Shown here piece by piece: positions 1 through 6,294 of a stretch of 6,294 nucleotides of DNA (its first letter is position 1; each line of letters begins with the position of its first letter). The notes under the pieces are model-generated. The model had not been told where the DNA came from. It searched no databases and saw only the letters and a list, made by a program, of their open reading frames with translations. Position numbers and translations under genes: made by a program. Source of the DNA: Bacteroidota bacterium (GTDB taxonomy: Bacteria; Bacteroidota; Ignavibacteria; Ignavibacteriales; Ignavibacteriaceae); contig JAEYUD010000134.1 of assembly GCA_023433685.1 (NCBI GenBank), positions 1-6,294 on the forward strand, in the 5' to 3' direction.

Positions 1-693
1 ATCATAACCGGCGGGGGGTCCGGGAATGGTTTAACCGCTTTACTGAGCGGTTCCGCTGATATAGCCTGTGTAAGCCGTGAACTGTTACCCACAGAAAAAA
101 ACAGGGCTGCAGGAATGGGGATATCTCTTTACGCCACTACAGTTGCCCTTGATGGTGTTTCGGTGATCGTTAATCAGTCATCCGGTATCACAGAGCTCTC
201 ATTATCTCAACTCAAAGGAATTTTTACCGGCAGGATCACAAACTTCAAAGAGGTTGGGGGTGAAGACCTTCCTATTAGCCTGTATGGCAGGGAGAGCAAC
301 AGCGGTACTTTCAGTTATTTCCGTGAAAATATTCTGAATGGCGAAGATTTCGCGCGGTCAACTCATGTACTTCAGGGCACAGCGGCCTTGGCCGAGGTTG
401 TTTCCAAAGACAAGAGGGGGATCGCGTATGGTAGCGTTGGATATTTTATTGACAAGCCCGGACTCAATATTGTAAGAGTTAAAACTTCAGTCACCGAAAA
501 ATCGGTCTCTCCTGTTGATTCAAACCATCCAAACTATGAAGACATTAGAACCGGACGCTATTTGATCTCGCGTAAACTCACATTTGTTGTTCGTGACACA
601 TCCGCGAAGGGGATAAACGAATTCATTAATTTTGTCCTCTCCCGGGAAGGTCAGCAAATAGCCGCCGGGATGAAATTCATTCCACTTAAGTAG
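1..693 (+). CDS. pstS: PstS, periplasmic phosphate-binding protein of the ABC transporter (5'-truncated by window edge)
   Basis: This is the solute-binding protein that captures inorganic phosphate outside the inner membrane and hands it to PstC/PstA. The reading frame is open from base 1, so the visible 230 residues are the C-terminal part. The signal peptide and roughly the first 50-60 residues are off the window; that number is inferred from where the family's glycine-rich motif usually falls. Visible residues 4-10 are GGGSGNG, followed by a typical SADIACVSRE stretch (18-27). ALDGV is at about 49-53, an IFTGRITNFKEVGG segment follows, and GRESNSGTF lies near residues 96-104. The last contains the Arg and Ser-Gly-Thr that contact phosphate in this family. 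An internal ATG at 115 is not the start, because conserved sequence precedes it. It ends 6 nt before pstC. Identity is secure; the true start cannot be seen. Confidence 0.95.
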   Translation: MITGGGSGNGLTALLSGSADIACVSRELLPTEKNRAAGMGISLYATTVALDGVSVIVNQSSGITELSLSQLKGIFTGRITNFKEVGGEDLPISLYGRESNSGTFSYFRENILNGEDFARSTHVLQGTAALAEVVSKDKRGIAYGSVGYFIDKPGLNIVRVKTSVTEKSVSPVDSNHPNYEDIRTGRYLISRKLTFVVRDTSAKGINEFINFVLSREGQQIAAGMKFIPLK

Positions 694-699
694 ATCGCC

Positions 700-1683
700 A
701 TGCTTAAGGAAAACGGAGCCATTTTCACGGTACAGAGTGATAAATCGGTTTTTAACCGGAAAGTTAACGACACCGGAATTACAGCGGATTCAATATTTGC
801 TTTGACCGTAAGATCAGTGGGTTTAGTTACAGCTCTTCTCGTTTTTCTTTTTTTTATACTTATGATCTATCAGGGCATGAGAGTTTTTGAATTTCTCTCG
901 CCTGCTGAACTTCTCTTCAGCACCCGGGGAGGGAGCCGCGTTTACGAGTGGTATCCGGTTTCTGGAGACCCGAGATTTTCGGTTGTACCCCTGATACTTG
1001 GCACACTTCTGACGGCAATTCCCGCGACTTTAATCTCAACGGTTTTTGGTGTGGGAGCTGGTATTTACATCTCGGAGTTTGCCCCTGAGTCGGTCAGGAG
1101 CTTCCTGAAACACCTTATTGATCTTTTTGCATCACTTCCAACAGTAGCAGTCGGGTTCATGTTTCTTTCGATCGTGGCGACATTTTTCAGTGAGGTGTTT
1201 AATCCTGTAAGCAGACTGAACGCTGCCCTCTCCGCTCTTGGTCTTTCAATGATAATTATCCCTCAAATAGCCGCGCTTACCGGGAATGCCCTGCAGGCGG
1301 TACCGTTTGAGACGAGACTTGCCTCATTCAGCCTGGGAGCCGGGAGGTGGAGAACGGTAAAGGATGTGGTGCTGCCGGCGGCGGTGAGCGGAATAAGCGC
1401 GAGCGTGATACTCGGATTTGGCAGGGCTATAGGAGATACCATGATAGTTCTTATGATCTCCGGCAACGCTGATAATCTGGTATTCGATCCCTTCGCGAGT
1501 GTCAGAACCATGACCGCCACCATTGCCGCTGAACTCGGTGAAGTATCACCGGAAACAGCTCATTTTCATGCTCTCTTTTTTATTGGACTATTGCTGTTCA
1601 TGATGTCGATCATGATTAATGTTCTCGTACGTTTTCTTGTAAAGAGATTTACGAAAACGGGAGTTGGGAGAGGCAATGCCTAA
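700..1683 (+). CDS. pstC: PstC, phosphate ABC transporter permease
   Basis: This is one of the two inner-membrane permease subunits forming the phosphate channel with PstA. The 327 residues are within the usual PstC range. A cytoplasmic N-terminus of about 38 residues precedes about six hydrophobic segments: near 39-57, 98-122, 139-163, 175-198, 227-255 and 288-312. A periplasmic loop of about 40 residues follows the first. The PstB-contacting loop is at 207-226, ending in the conserved VVLP, followed by GRAIGDTM at 241-248. The loop is unusual: the residue aligned with the Glu of the EAA motif is Leu207 (LAS instead of EAA), and GETM is GDTM. The ATG lies 6 nt after the pstS stop with no clear Shine-Dalgarno, suggesting coupling to pstS translation. 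The next in-frame ATG (residue 55) would remove most of the first membrane segment. The function call is firm from sequence and context. Confidence 0.95.
   Translation: MLKENGAIFTVQSDKSVFNRKVNDTGITADSIFALTVRSVGLVTALLVFLFFILMIYQGMRVFEFLSPAELLFSTRGGSRVYEWYPVSGDPRFSVVPLILGTLLTAIPATLISTVFGVGAGIYISEFAPESVRSFLKHLIDLFASLPTVAVGFMFLSIVATFFSEVFNPVSRLNAALSALGLSMIIIPQIAALTGNALQAVPFETRLASFSLGAGRWRTVKDVVLPAAVSGISASVILGFGRAIGDTMIVLMISGNADNLVFDPFASVRTMTATIAAELGEVSPETAHFHALFFIGLLLFMMSIMINVLVRFLVKRFTKTGVGRGNA
1666..1673 (+). promoter_or_regulatory. Ribosome binding site of pstA
   Basis: The purine-rich GGGAGAGG lies inside the end of pstC, with its GGGAG core 5 nt before the ATG at 1676. It decides the start of pstA: the in-frame TTG at 1664 sits before and partly within this site and has no comparable site of its own. 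Confidence 0.7.
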
Positions 1684-2611
1684 AAATCAATTGGTTGACA
1701 GGATAGTGATACCTCTATTCGCTGTGATATTTCTGGTACCCGCGCTGGTTTATGTTCTCTTTTTTCTTAAAATACTGATAGAAGGGGCGCCGGTTCTTTC
1801 ATGGCAATATCTGACTGCCGGTCCTTCTTCTGATCCGGGCGCCGGGGGTATTGGTCCGGTTATCGCGGGAACCCTCTCAACTGTTTTTCTGATGCTGTTA
1901 TTTGTTGTGCCAATGGGTGTAATTACGGCACTTTACCTCTCGGAATATTCAATCAACCGTAAATTTGAAAAATTCTTCCTGTTTCTTATCCATAACCTCG
2001 CGGGAGTTCCCTCGGTGGTATTCGGGATATTCGGGATGGGTTTTTTCGTTCTGAATATAGGCACGGGGCTCGACAGTGTGCTGGGTCTTCATCTTGTATT
2101 TGGCAAGCCTTCAATGTTATGGGCTTCTGCAACCCTTTCATTCATGTTGATGCCGATGGTGGTCACCACTGCTTACGAGTCGTTCCGTGCCGTACCTCAT
2201 TCATACAGGGAGACAGCTTATGGGGCAGGCGCGGGTAAACTTCAGATGATTCGGCACGTTGTTCTGCCGCATTCTGTTTCAGGAGTTTCCACGGGAATTA
2301 TTCTTTCTGTAAGCAGGGCGATAGGGGAAACCGCGCCACTTCTTTTTCTCGGTTGCGCGTTTTATCTCCCTTCCATGCCGGTATTCGACCTCTGTATAGC
2401 CGGGCTATGCATTCCGGTGATCAACCCGACGGAGCAGTTCATGTACCTGTCATACAATATTTTCATTATGTCAACACAATCAACTTCACCTGTTAATTAT
2501 CAGTATGCCGGGGCTTTGGTTCTGATTCTTCTTACCCTTGCCTCGAATGCGGTAACCATCTGGCTACGGGGGAGATTCAGGAAGAATTTATCATTCAGTG
2601 AGGGTGTGTGA
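1676..2611 (+). CDS. pstA: PstA, phosphate ABC transporter permease
   Basis: This is the second permease subunit of the phosphate channel. From the ATG at 1676 it has 311 residues. An in-frame TTG at 1664 would add four residues, but the Shine-Dalgarno GGGAG favours the ATG. Hydrophobic segments lie near residues 10-35, 61-88, 102-128, 146-166, 200-230 and 280-300, giving about six membrane spans. The loop that docks on PstB is conventional: ETAYGAGAGK begins at Glu179 and ends in VVLP at 195-198, followed by SRAIGETAPL at 213-222. PstA therefore keeps the EAA glutamate that PstC lacks. The gene overlaps the end of pstC by 8 nt and the start of pstB by 4 nt, the tight packing expected for equimolar subunits. 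Length, motifs and position make the call secure. Confidence 0.95.
   Translation: MPKNQLVDRIVIPLFAVIFLVPALVYVLFFLKILIEGAPVLSWQYLTAGPSSDPGAGGIGPVIAGTLSTVFLMLLFVVPMGVITALYLSEYSINRKFEKFFLFLIHNLAGVPSVVFGIFGMGFFVLNIGTGLDSVLGLHLVFGKPSMLWASATLSFMLMPMVVTTAYESFRAVPHSYRETAYGAGAGKLQMIRHVVLPHSVSGVSTGIILSVSRAIGETAPLLFLGCAFYLPSMPVFDLCIAGLCIPVINPTEQFMYLSYNIFIMSTQSTSPVNYQYAGALVLILLTLASNAVTIWLRGRFRKNLSFSEGV
2600..2604 (+). promoter_or_regulatory. Probable ribosome binding site of pstB
   Basis: GAGGG lies in the last codons of pstA, about 3 nt before the GTG at 2608. The spacing is short, so initiation probably relies also on ribosomes terminating at the overlapping pstA TGA (GTGA overlap). It supports the GTG, since no in-frame ATG lies near the protein's expected N-terminus. 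Confidence 0.45.
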
Positions 2612-3369
2612 AAGAGATAAAGATAAGCATTGAAGCGCTGAATGTGAGGTTTGGGAATAACCATGTTATTAAAGACCTGACCCTCGAAATAGTTGACAAG
2701 CGGATCACCTGTCTTATCGGTCCCTCGGGATGTGGCAAGACAACACTGCTGAAAACCATAAACAGGCTGAACGATCTTCAAAAAAATATTGAGTATTCAG
2801 GCAATATTCTTATCGATGGTATAAATGTTCTTACTGACGATACCGATGTTACAAATCTTAGACGGAAGGCCGCCCTTGTATTTCAAAGGCCGGCTATGTT
2901 CGCCAGATCGGTGTTTGAAAATGTGGCATTCCCGCTCCGGATCGCCGGTGTGAAAGATCATTCACTGATTGAAGAGAAAGTGTCTGAATCGCTGAAAACC
3001 GCGGCGGTTTGGGATGAGGTGAAAGACCGGCTGAATGAATCCGCCTTCCAATTCTCAATAGGTCAACAACAGAGGATCGCGATCGCGAGGGCTCTTATTT
3101 CTGAGCCTGAGATACTTATGCTTGATGAACCCACCGGCTCTCTTGATCCTGTGTCAACCAAAAAGATTGAAGACTTGATTTACAACCTCCGCCGCAGGGT
3201 TACAGTACTTATGGTATCACACAACCTTACACAGGTTGCCGGGTTGGGTGATTATACGGTTCTGCTTAATGAAGGTAAACTCATCGAAACGAACCAGACC
3301 ATTAAATTTTTCACCAAACCCCAGAAAAAAATGACAGAGGAATATCTGACCGGGAGATACAGACCCTGA
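2608..3369 (+). CDS. pstB: PstB, phosphate-importing ABC transporter ATPase (divergent motifs)
   Basis: This is the cytoplasmic ATPase that powers phosphate import through PstC/PstA. At 253 residues it has normal length for PstB. Motifs in order: Walker A GPSGCGKTT at 38-46 and Q-loop glutamine Gln93. The ABC signature is FSIGQ at 149-153, then Walker B ILMLDEP at 169-175 with catalytic Glu174, D-loop SLDP at 178-181 and switch His205 in VSHN. Two regions differ from typical PstB. The signature is usually LSGGQ, and here the third position is Ile151, although the Ser and second Gly that touch ATP remain. The segment after the Q-loop reads RPAMFARSVFENVAF rather than the common form with NPFPMSIYENVAYG. 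It may therefore be a diverged PstB subgroup, but its place between pstA and phoU leaves little doubt about substrate. The GTG start overlaps the pstA stop (GTGA), and its own TGA shares one base with the phoU ATG. Confidence 0.93.
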   Translation: MKEIKISIEALNVRFGNNHVIKDLTLEIVDKRITCLIGPSGCGKTTLLKTINRLNDLQKNIEYSGNILIDGINVLTDDTDVTNLRRKAALVFQRPAMFARSVFENVAFPLRIAGVKDHSLIEEKVSESLKTAAVWDEVKDRLNESAFQFSIGQQQRIAIARALISEPEILMLDEPTGSLDPVSTKKIEDLIYNLRRRVTVLMVSHNLTQVAGLGDYTVLLNEGKLIETNQTIKFFTKPQKKMTEEYLTGRYRP

Positions 3370-4076
3370 TGAGACACAGGATCGACGAGCAGTTGCTCAA
3401 ACTTAGAAGAAGAATGATAAAGATGTGCAGCCTTGTTGATGAACAGGTTGAGTCTGCCTTTCGCGCCATCCTGAATGAAGACGCTGATCTTGCCGCACGC
3501 GTGATATTTCTTGATGAAAAGGTTGATCTGTATGATCTTAAGATCAGCAGGAGCTGCCAGAAAATTCTGGCGATTAACCAGCCCGTTGCTGTCGACCTTA
3601 GAATGATCATGTCATCAATTTCAATTAACAACAATCTTGAGAGAATTGGTGATATAGCTGTTAACCTGTGTGAAAATTTCAGGTTGAATAAAAGGAAACC
3701 GGTATTTTTTGACCGGATAAAATTTGTGGATATGGCTCAAATAGTCAGGGAAATGCTCCGTAACTCAATCGATTCATTTATCCGGCTCGACTCAACCCTT
3801 GCGGTTCAGGTGCTCGGAACCGACCGTCTGCTCGACCGTTTGAATGTTGAGAATCACAGGATTATGATCGATATAATGAAAGAGGAGAAGGATAACATCG
3901 AGGAAGCAGTGGCTTATCTTGTGATGTGCAGGCAACTCGAGCGAATAGGGGATCATGCCACTAACATTGCCGAGGATGTTCTCTTTGTTGTTCATGGAAA
4001 AACCGTAAAACACAATTACAACGAAATATTGGGGAAAGAGGGCTCCGGCCCAGGGGAAGAGTCAGTCACTCAGTAA
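3369..4076 (+). CDS. phoU: PhoU, negative regulator of phosphate uptake and Pho signalling
   Basis: PhoU is a cytoplasmic all-helical protein that in studied bacteria binds metal clusters, restrains the Pst transporter and relays phosphate status to the PhoR kinase. The 235 residues hold the two PhoU repeats. Each is marked by the metal-site motif: LERIGDIAVN at 90-99 and LERIGDHATNIAED at 190-203. Other family landmarks include INQPVAVDLRMI at 69-80 and the VHGKTVKH tail at 208-215. The final 20 residues, rich in Gly and Glu, look non-conserved. Start ATG 3369 overlaps the pstB stop by one base (TGATG). The nearest purine-rich site, GGGAG at 3352-3356, is 12 nt away, so coupling to pstB translation is likely. 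No phoR or phoB is visible, so the signalling partner is unknown from this window. The stop codon overlaps the oppositely oriented TetR gene. Confidence 0.95.
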   Translation: MRHRIDEQLLKLRRRMIKMCSLVDEQVESAFRAILNEDADLAARVIFLDEKVDLYDLKISRSCQKILAINQPVAVDLRMIMSSISINNNLERIGDIAVNLCENFRLNKRKPVFFDRIKFVDMAQIVREMLRNSIDSFIRLDSTLAVQVLGTDRLLDRLNVENHRIMIDIMKEEKDNIEEAVAYLVMCRQLERIGDHATNIAEDVLFVVHGKTVKHNYNEILGKEGSGPGEESVTQ

Positions 4077-4660
4077 TTTATAAGACCATTTAGCATTTGT
4101 TCGTACTGTTCGAATATCTTGTTGCGTATGCCTACGTCATCCACTTGAACAGTGGAAGTAAGCAACCCTTCGATGAAGGGCAACATGCTGGTTTGGGTAA
4201 CGAAGATCATCGCGGCATCTTCTTTGGGGGCATTAAGTGAATCTTTAAAGTACGCTGTAAAAACAAGCTTCATTACAGCTTCTTCTTCTGTGATCAGTTT
4301 TTTTACGATTTCCTTTTCTTCCGGTACCGAGGCTTCTGTCAGCTCGGCGAGAAGTATTCCGTAAAGCAGTTTATAGTTTTCTTTGAGTCCGGCCTTCAAG
4401 GTGAAATAACTTCTGAATCGTTCCTGAAACTTTCGCTCTTCTTTATTAAAAATTTCGATCACCGCCTTAATATAATCTGCGGCCTGCTTCTTGATCACCT
4501 CCGTGTACAGATTTTCCTTTGAATCGAAGTAGTGGTAAATGGATGACTTCGATAGCCTAAGATCACGCGCGATCTCGTCAAGTGTGGTTTTCGCAGGTCC
4601 GTGTTTTACAAATCTTCTTTCCGCTGCGCGGATTATATCAGCGAGACGGTTTGTGCTCAA
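4070..4660 (-). CDS. TetR/AcrR-family transcriptional regulator
   Basis: This is a DNA-binding repressor of the TetR family, usually a homodimer released from its operator by a small ligand. The 196 residues are typical. The N-terminal domain is clear: helix 1 at about 5-20 (RLADIIRAAERRFVKHG), then TTLDEIARDL at 25-34 and the recognition region LSKSSIYHYFDSKENLY at 36-52, with the conserved Tyr42, Tyr44 and Phe45. Residues from about 75 to 196 form the variable helical ligand-binding domain, which gives no clue to ligand or targets. The start is TTG at 4660, chosen because GAGAGGA lies 5 nt upstream and no in-frame ATG is available. It lies 50 nt downstream of the sensor kinase on the same strand and may belong to that operon. 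Its stop overlaps phoU by 7 bp on the opposite strand. No efflux or metabolic gene beside it suggests a target. Confidence 0.9.
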   Translation of the reverse strand: MSTNRLADIIRAAERRFVKHGPAKTTLDEIARDLRLSKSSIYHYFDSKENLYTEVIKKQAADYIKAVIEIFNKEERKFQERFRSYFTLKAGLKENYKLLYGILLAELTEASVPEEKEIVKKLITEEEAVMKLVFTAYFKDSLNAPKEDAAMIFVTQTSMLPFIEGLLTSTVQVDDVGIRNKIFEQYEQMLNGLINY

Positions 4661-4665
4661 GTTTT

Positions 4666-4672
4666 TCCTCTC
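4666..4672 (-). promoter_or_regulatory. Ribosome binding site of the TetR-family gene
   Basis: Reading the minus strand, GAGAGGA is followed by a 5-nt spacer (AAAAC) and then TTG at 4660. The good match and spacing are the reason for accepting the rare TTG start. Confidence 0.65.
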
Positions 4673-4710
4673 ATATCGATCATCTCTTTTTGTAACAGCA
4701 AACTACTGAC

Positions 4711-6204
4711 TCATCTCCTGAAAAAAACCGAAACAGTTGTACCCATTCCTGGAGTACTGGAAATCTCTATTTCCCCTTTCCCAAGATCAAGGAGTTTTTT
4801 TACTATGGGGAGGCCAAGTCCGAGCCCCTCAAACGATCTGCCGTATCCGTGTTCCTGCTGTCTGAACATTTCATAGATGTGGGGGAGAAAATCGGAGGAT
4901 ATGCCGACTCCGTGATCAGCCACTCTGACCACTAATCGGCTATCACGAATATCTTCGATCCAGATAGCGACCTCGTCACGCTCTGAATACTTCACGGCAT
5001 TATCCATGATATAAGTGAAAAGATCATGCGCGGCGAATCTGTCGAAGGATATTTCAGGATTCATCGAATGGTTATCCAATTTGAAAGATATTTTTTTTAA
5101 GTCCGCCTGATTTTTAGTTTCGGTTACTATGTCGTGAAGCAGTTTATCGATATTTACTTTTTCGGGGCTGAATTTATATTCACCGGTTTGCAAACGTGAC
5201 ATTGTCAGCATCATTTCAACGGTTTTAATAAGCCGGTTTGAAGATTGCTGAAGAGAGACAAAATACTCGAAATCACGCTCATTTGCATGGGTGCCGTAGA
5301 TTTCCCTGATCATTTCGGTGGTACCAATTATACCATTAAGAGGTGTCCTGATCTCATGCGACAGATTGTGAATAAAAGCATCTTTCAGAGCGTTTGCCCG
5401 CTCGGCCCGTTCCTTCGCTTGGATCAGGTTTTGCTCAAGTATTTTTTTCTCCGTTATATCTTCGACCACTCCGTCATAATGAATGATCCTGCCTGTTTCA
5501 TCTCTTAAGCCCCTGGCGCTTTCCCGCACGTAAATTTTTGAGCCGTCTTTTCTGGTCCACACCGATTCAAGTCCGGTCACCTCGCCGTGCGCCTCCATCT
5601 GATTTACAAAATTTTCCCTTTCGCTCGCATTCTGAAAACCAAGGGTTTTAAAGTTGATATAAAGGAGTTCCTCCTTCTCATTGTACCCCAGCATGCTGAC
5701 GAGGGCCTTGTTAACCAGAAGGAAAATTCCTTCAGGGTCGGAACGGTACAGCCCCAGCATCGAATCGTCGTACAATTCGCGATACTGTTTTTCACTGTCG
5801 ATCAACTTGTGCTCATACTCTTCGCGAAGTCTTTTTTCACGCGCGTTTTCGAGGGCTCTTTGCATCGCGCTTGGGAGCCGGGCGAGACGGTCTTTAAGAA
5901 TATAGTCGGTTGCCCCTTTCTGAAGGAGATCAACAGCCACTTCTTCGCCAATGGAGCCGGACACACAAATGAAAGGTACGGTGTTGTCCAACTTATGTGC
6001 TGCTTCGAGGGCGCCGAAAGCATCGAAGCCCGGGAGGGCAAAGTCACTCAAAATTATATCAAATTTTAAATTATTGAGGGCTTCAACGTATTGGTATTCA
6101 TCTCCTGCAAACGTCACTTCAGCCTCAAAACCGGCACTTTTTATCAGTTCTGAGATCAGTTCCGCGTCGTAGATAGAATCTTCGAGGTGTAATATCTTTA
6201 TCAT
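4711..6204 (-). CDS. Hybrid sensor histidine kinase, REC-PAS-HisKA-HATPase_c
   Basis: This 497-residue, apparently soluble kinase has no membrane segment. Domains in order: a receiver at about 1-120, with acidic pocket Glu8/Asp9, phosphoacceptor Asp54 (LSDFALPG), Ser82 and Lys104; a PAS/PAC sensor at about 137-252, ending in GVVEDITEKK; and a helical linker at 253-275. The dimerisation/phosphoacceptor helix follows, with His283 in SHEIRTPLNG. Then comes a catalytic ATP-binding domain at about 385-497: N-box Asn402 (MDNAVKYS), G1 DHGVGI at 430-435, F-box MFRQQE at 446-451 and G2 GLGLGL at 460-465. All catalytic residues are present, so it should be active. The first N-box Asn position is Tyr398, a tolerated variation. 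With the receiver at the N-terminus, it probably takes input from another phosphodonor or is tuned by phosphorylation. The signal sensed by PAS is unknown. The ATG directly follows the TAA of the upstream gene, with no Shine-Dalgarno, implying translational coupling. Confidence 0.93.
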   Translation of the reverse strand: MIKILHLEDSIYDAELISELIKSAGFEAEVTFAGDEYQYVEALNNLKFDIILSDFALPGFDAFGALEAAHKLDNTVPFICVSGSIGEEVAVDLLQKGATDYILKDRLARLPSAMQRALENAREKRLREEYEHKLIDSEKQYRELYDDSMLGLYRSDPEGIFLLVNKALVSMLGYNEKEELLYINFKTLGFQNASERENFVNQMEAHGEVTGLESVWTRKDGSKIYVRESARGLRDETGRIIHYDGVVEDITEKKILEQNLIQAKERAERANALKDAFIHNLSHEIRTPLNGIIGTTEMIREIYGTHANERDFEYFVSLQQSSNRLIKTVEMMLTMSRLQTGEYKFSPEKVNIDKLLHDIVTETKNQADLKKISFKLDNHSMNPEISFDRFAAHDLFTYIMDNAVKYSERDEVAIWIEDIRDSRLVVRVADHGVGISSDFLPHIYEMFRQQEHGYGRSFEGLGLGLPIVKKLLDLGKGEIEISSTPGMGTTVSVFFRR

Positions 6205-6294
6205 TTATCGCGCAATTAAAGAATGATTAAAATAAACTCTTTTTCCCGGGAGTTCATTGATCAGCCCCCAGAAAACCCCGATCTGTTTTACAGC
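6205..6294 (-). CDS. C-terminal end of a probable single-domain (Rcp1-type) response regulator, truncated by window edge
   Basis: Reading the minus strand from base 6294, a frame stays open for 29 codons and stops at TAA (6205-6207), immediately before the kinase ATG. The visible tail contains QIGVFWGLINELP at residues 4-16. This resembles the end of CheY-like regulators of the Rcp1 type, whose last helix typically reads V-x-x-I-x-x-F/Y-W followed by a Leu-Pro or Pro-Pro turn. The 13 residues after it are not recognisable. The phosphoacceptor region is outside the window, so identification rests on this short motif and on the neighbouring kinase; cognate regulators often sit beside such kinases. 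Zero spacing to the kinase gene argues for one operon. It could instead be the tail of another protein with a similar last helix. Confidence 0.55.
   Translation of the reverse strand, partial: AVKQIGVFWGLINELPGKRVYFNHSLIAR

Noticed and set aside
33..52. Perfect 7-bp inverted repeat (AACCGCT / AGCGGTT) with a 6-nt loop
   Set aside because: It lies in conserved pstS coding sequence, has no T-run, and a stem of this size is expected a few times by chance in a window this long.
1263..1523. 86-residue minus-strand open frame inside pstC
   Set aside because: A shadow of the pstC reading frame with no recognisable protein features; other antisense frames in pstA, pstB and phoU were dismissed for the same reason.
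3079..3086. GCGATCGC palindrome resembling the cyanobacterial HIP1 repeat
   Set aside because: A single copy within the conserved PstB coding region; no repetition noticed elsewhere in the window.
4040..4071. Short stems GGGC-TCCG-GCCC and GAGT-CAGTC-ACTC near the end of phoU as a possible terminator
   Set aside because: Stems are only 4 bp and no T-run follows on either strand, so an intrinsic terminator cannot be supported.
4657..4674. Five-codon minus-strand ORF (ATG at 4674-4672) overlapping the TetR TTG start
   Set aside because: It contains the Shine-Dalgarno of the TetR gene and has no good site of its own; most likely a chance arrangement.
4661..4710. Possible promoter or TetR operator between the kinase and TetR genes (TTGCTG, 17 nt, CGATAT; ATCGAT palindrome)
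   Set aside because: The -10-like element matches only 2 of 6 consensus bases and the palindrome is just 6 bp, so neither can be claimed.
5587..6069. 160-residue open frame on the plus strand antisense to the kinase
   Set aside because: It mirrors the receiver and PAS coding region of a clearly real gene, has no recognisable domain, and is explained by codon bias of the opposite strand.

Overview
The window is a compact, fully coding stretch of a bacterial chromosome. The plus strand carries most of a high-affinity phosphate uptake operon, and the minus strand carries a convergent signalling operon. The lineage is uncertain. Base composition is moderate. Several genes start at GTG or TTG behind recognisable Shine-Dalgarno sequences, others start without one. 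The kinase has a REC-PAS-HisKA-HATPase layout. This fits a Gram-negative of the Bacteroidota/Ignavibacteriota (FCB) type or a similar group, but that is an impression, not a demonstration.

Plus strand, 1-4076: pstS (5' end cut off by the window edge), pstC, pstA, pstB and phoU follow in the classical order. Junctions are a 6-nt gap, an 8-nt overlap, a 4-nt overlap (GTGA) and a 1-nt overlap (TGATG), so the set is almost certainly co-transcribed and translationally coupled. PstS captures phosphate outside the inner membrane, PstC and PstA form the channel, PstB hydrolyses ATP, and PhoU restrains uptake and signalling. The operon promoter, and any Pho box, lies upstream of the window. PstB and PstC depart from the usual family motifs: FSIGQ in place of LSGGQ in PstB, and no glutamate at the EAA position in PstC. 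PstA keeps the normal motif.

Minus strand, 6294-4070 (transcribed right to left): the last 29 codons of an upstream gene, probably a single-domain Rcp1-type response regulator, are followed with no gap (TAA then ATG) by a 497-residue kinase with an N-terminal receiver domain. After 50 nt comes a TetR-family repressor with a TTG start. The repressor's stop codon lies inside the last codons of phoU, so the two operons converge with a 7-bp overlap and no visible intrinsic terminator.

No RNA genes, mobile elements, CRISPR arrays or long repeats were seen. No non-coding stretch exceeds about 50 bases. Nothing here amounts to a clearly new system. The points most worth checking are the unlisted response-regulator tail at the right edge, the implied REC / REC-kinase relay, and the divergent motifs in the transporter.
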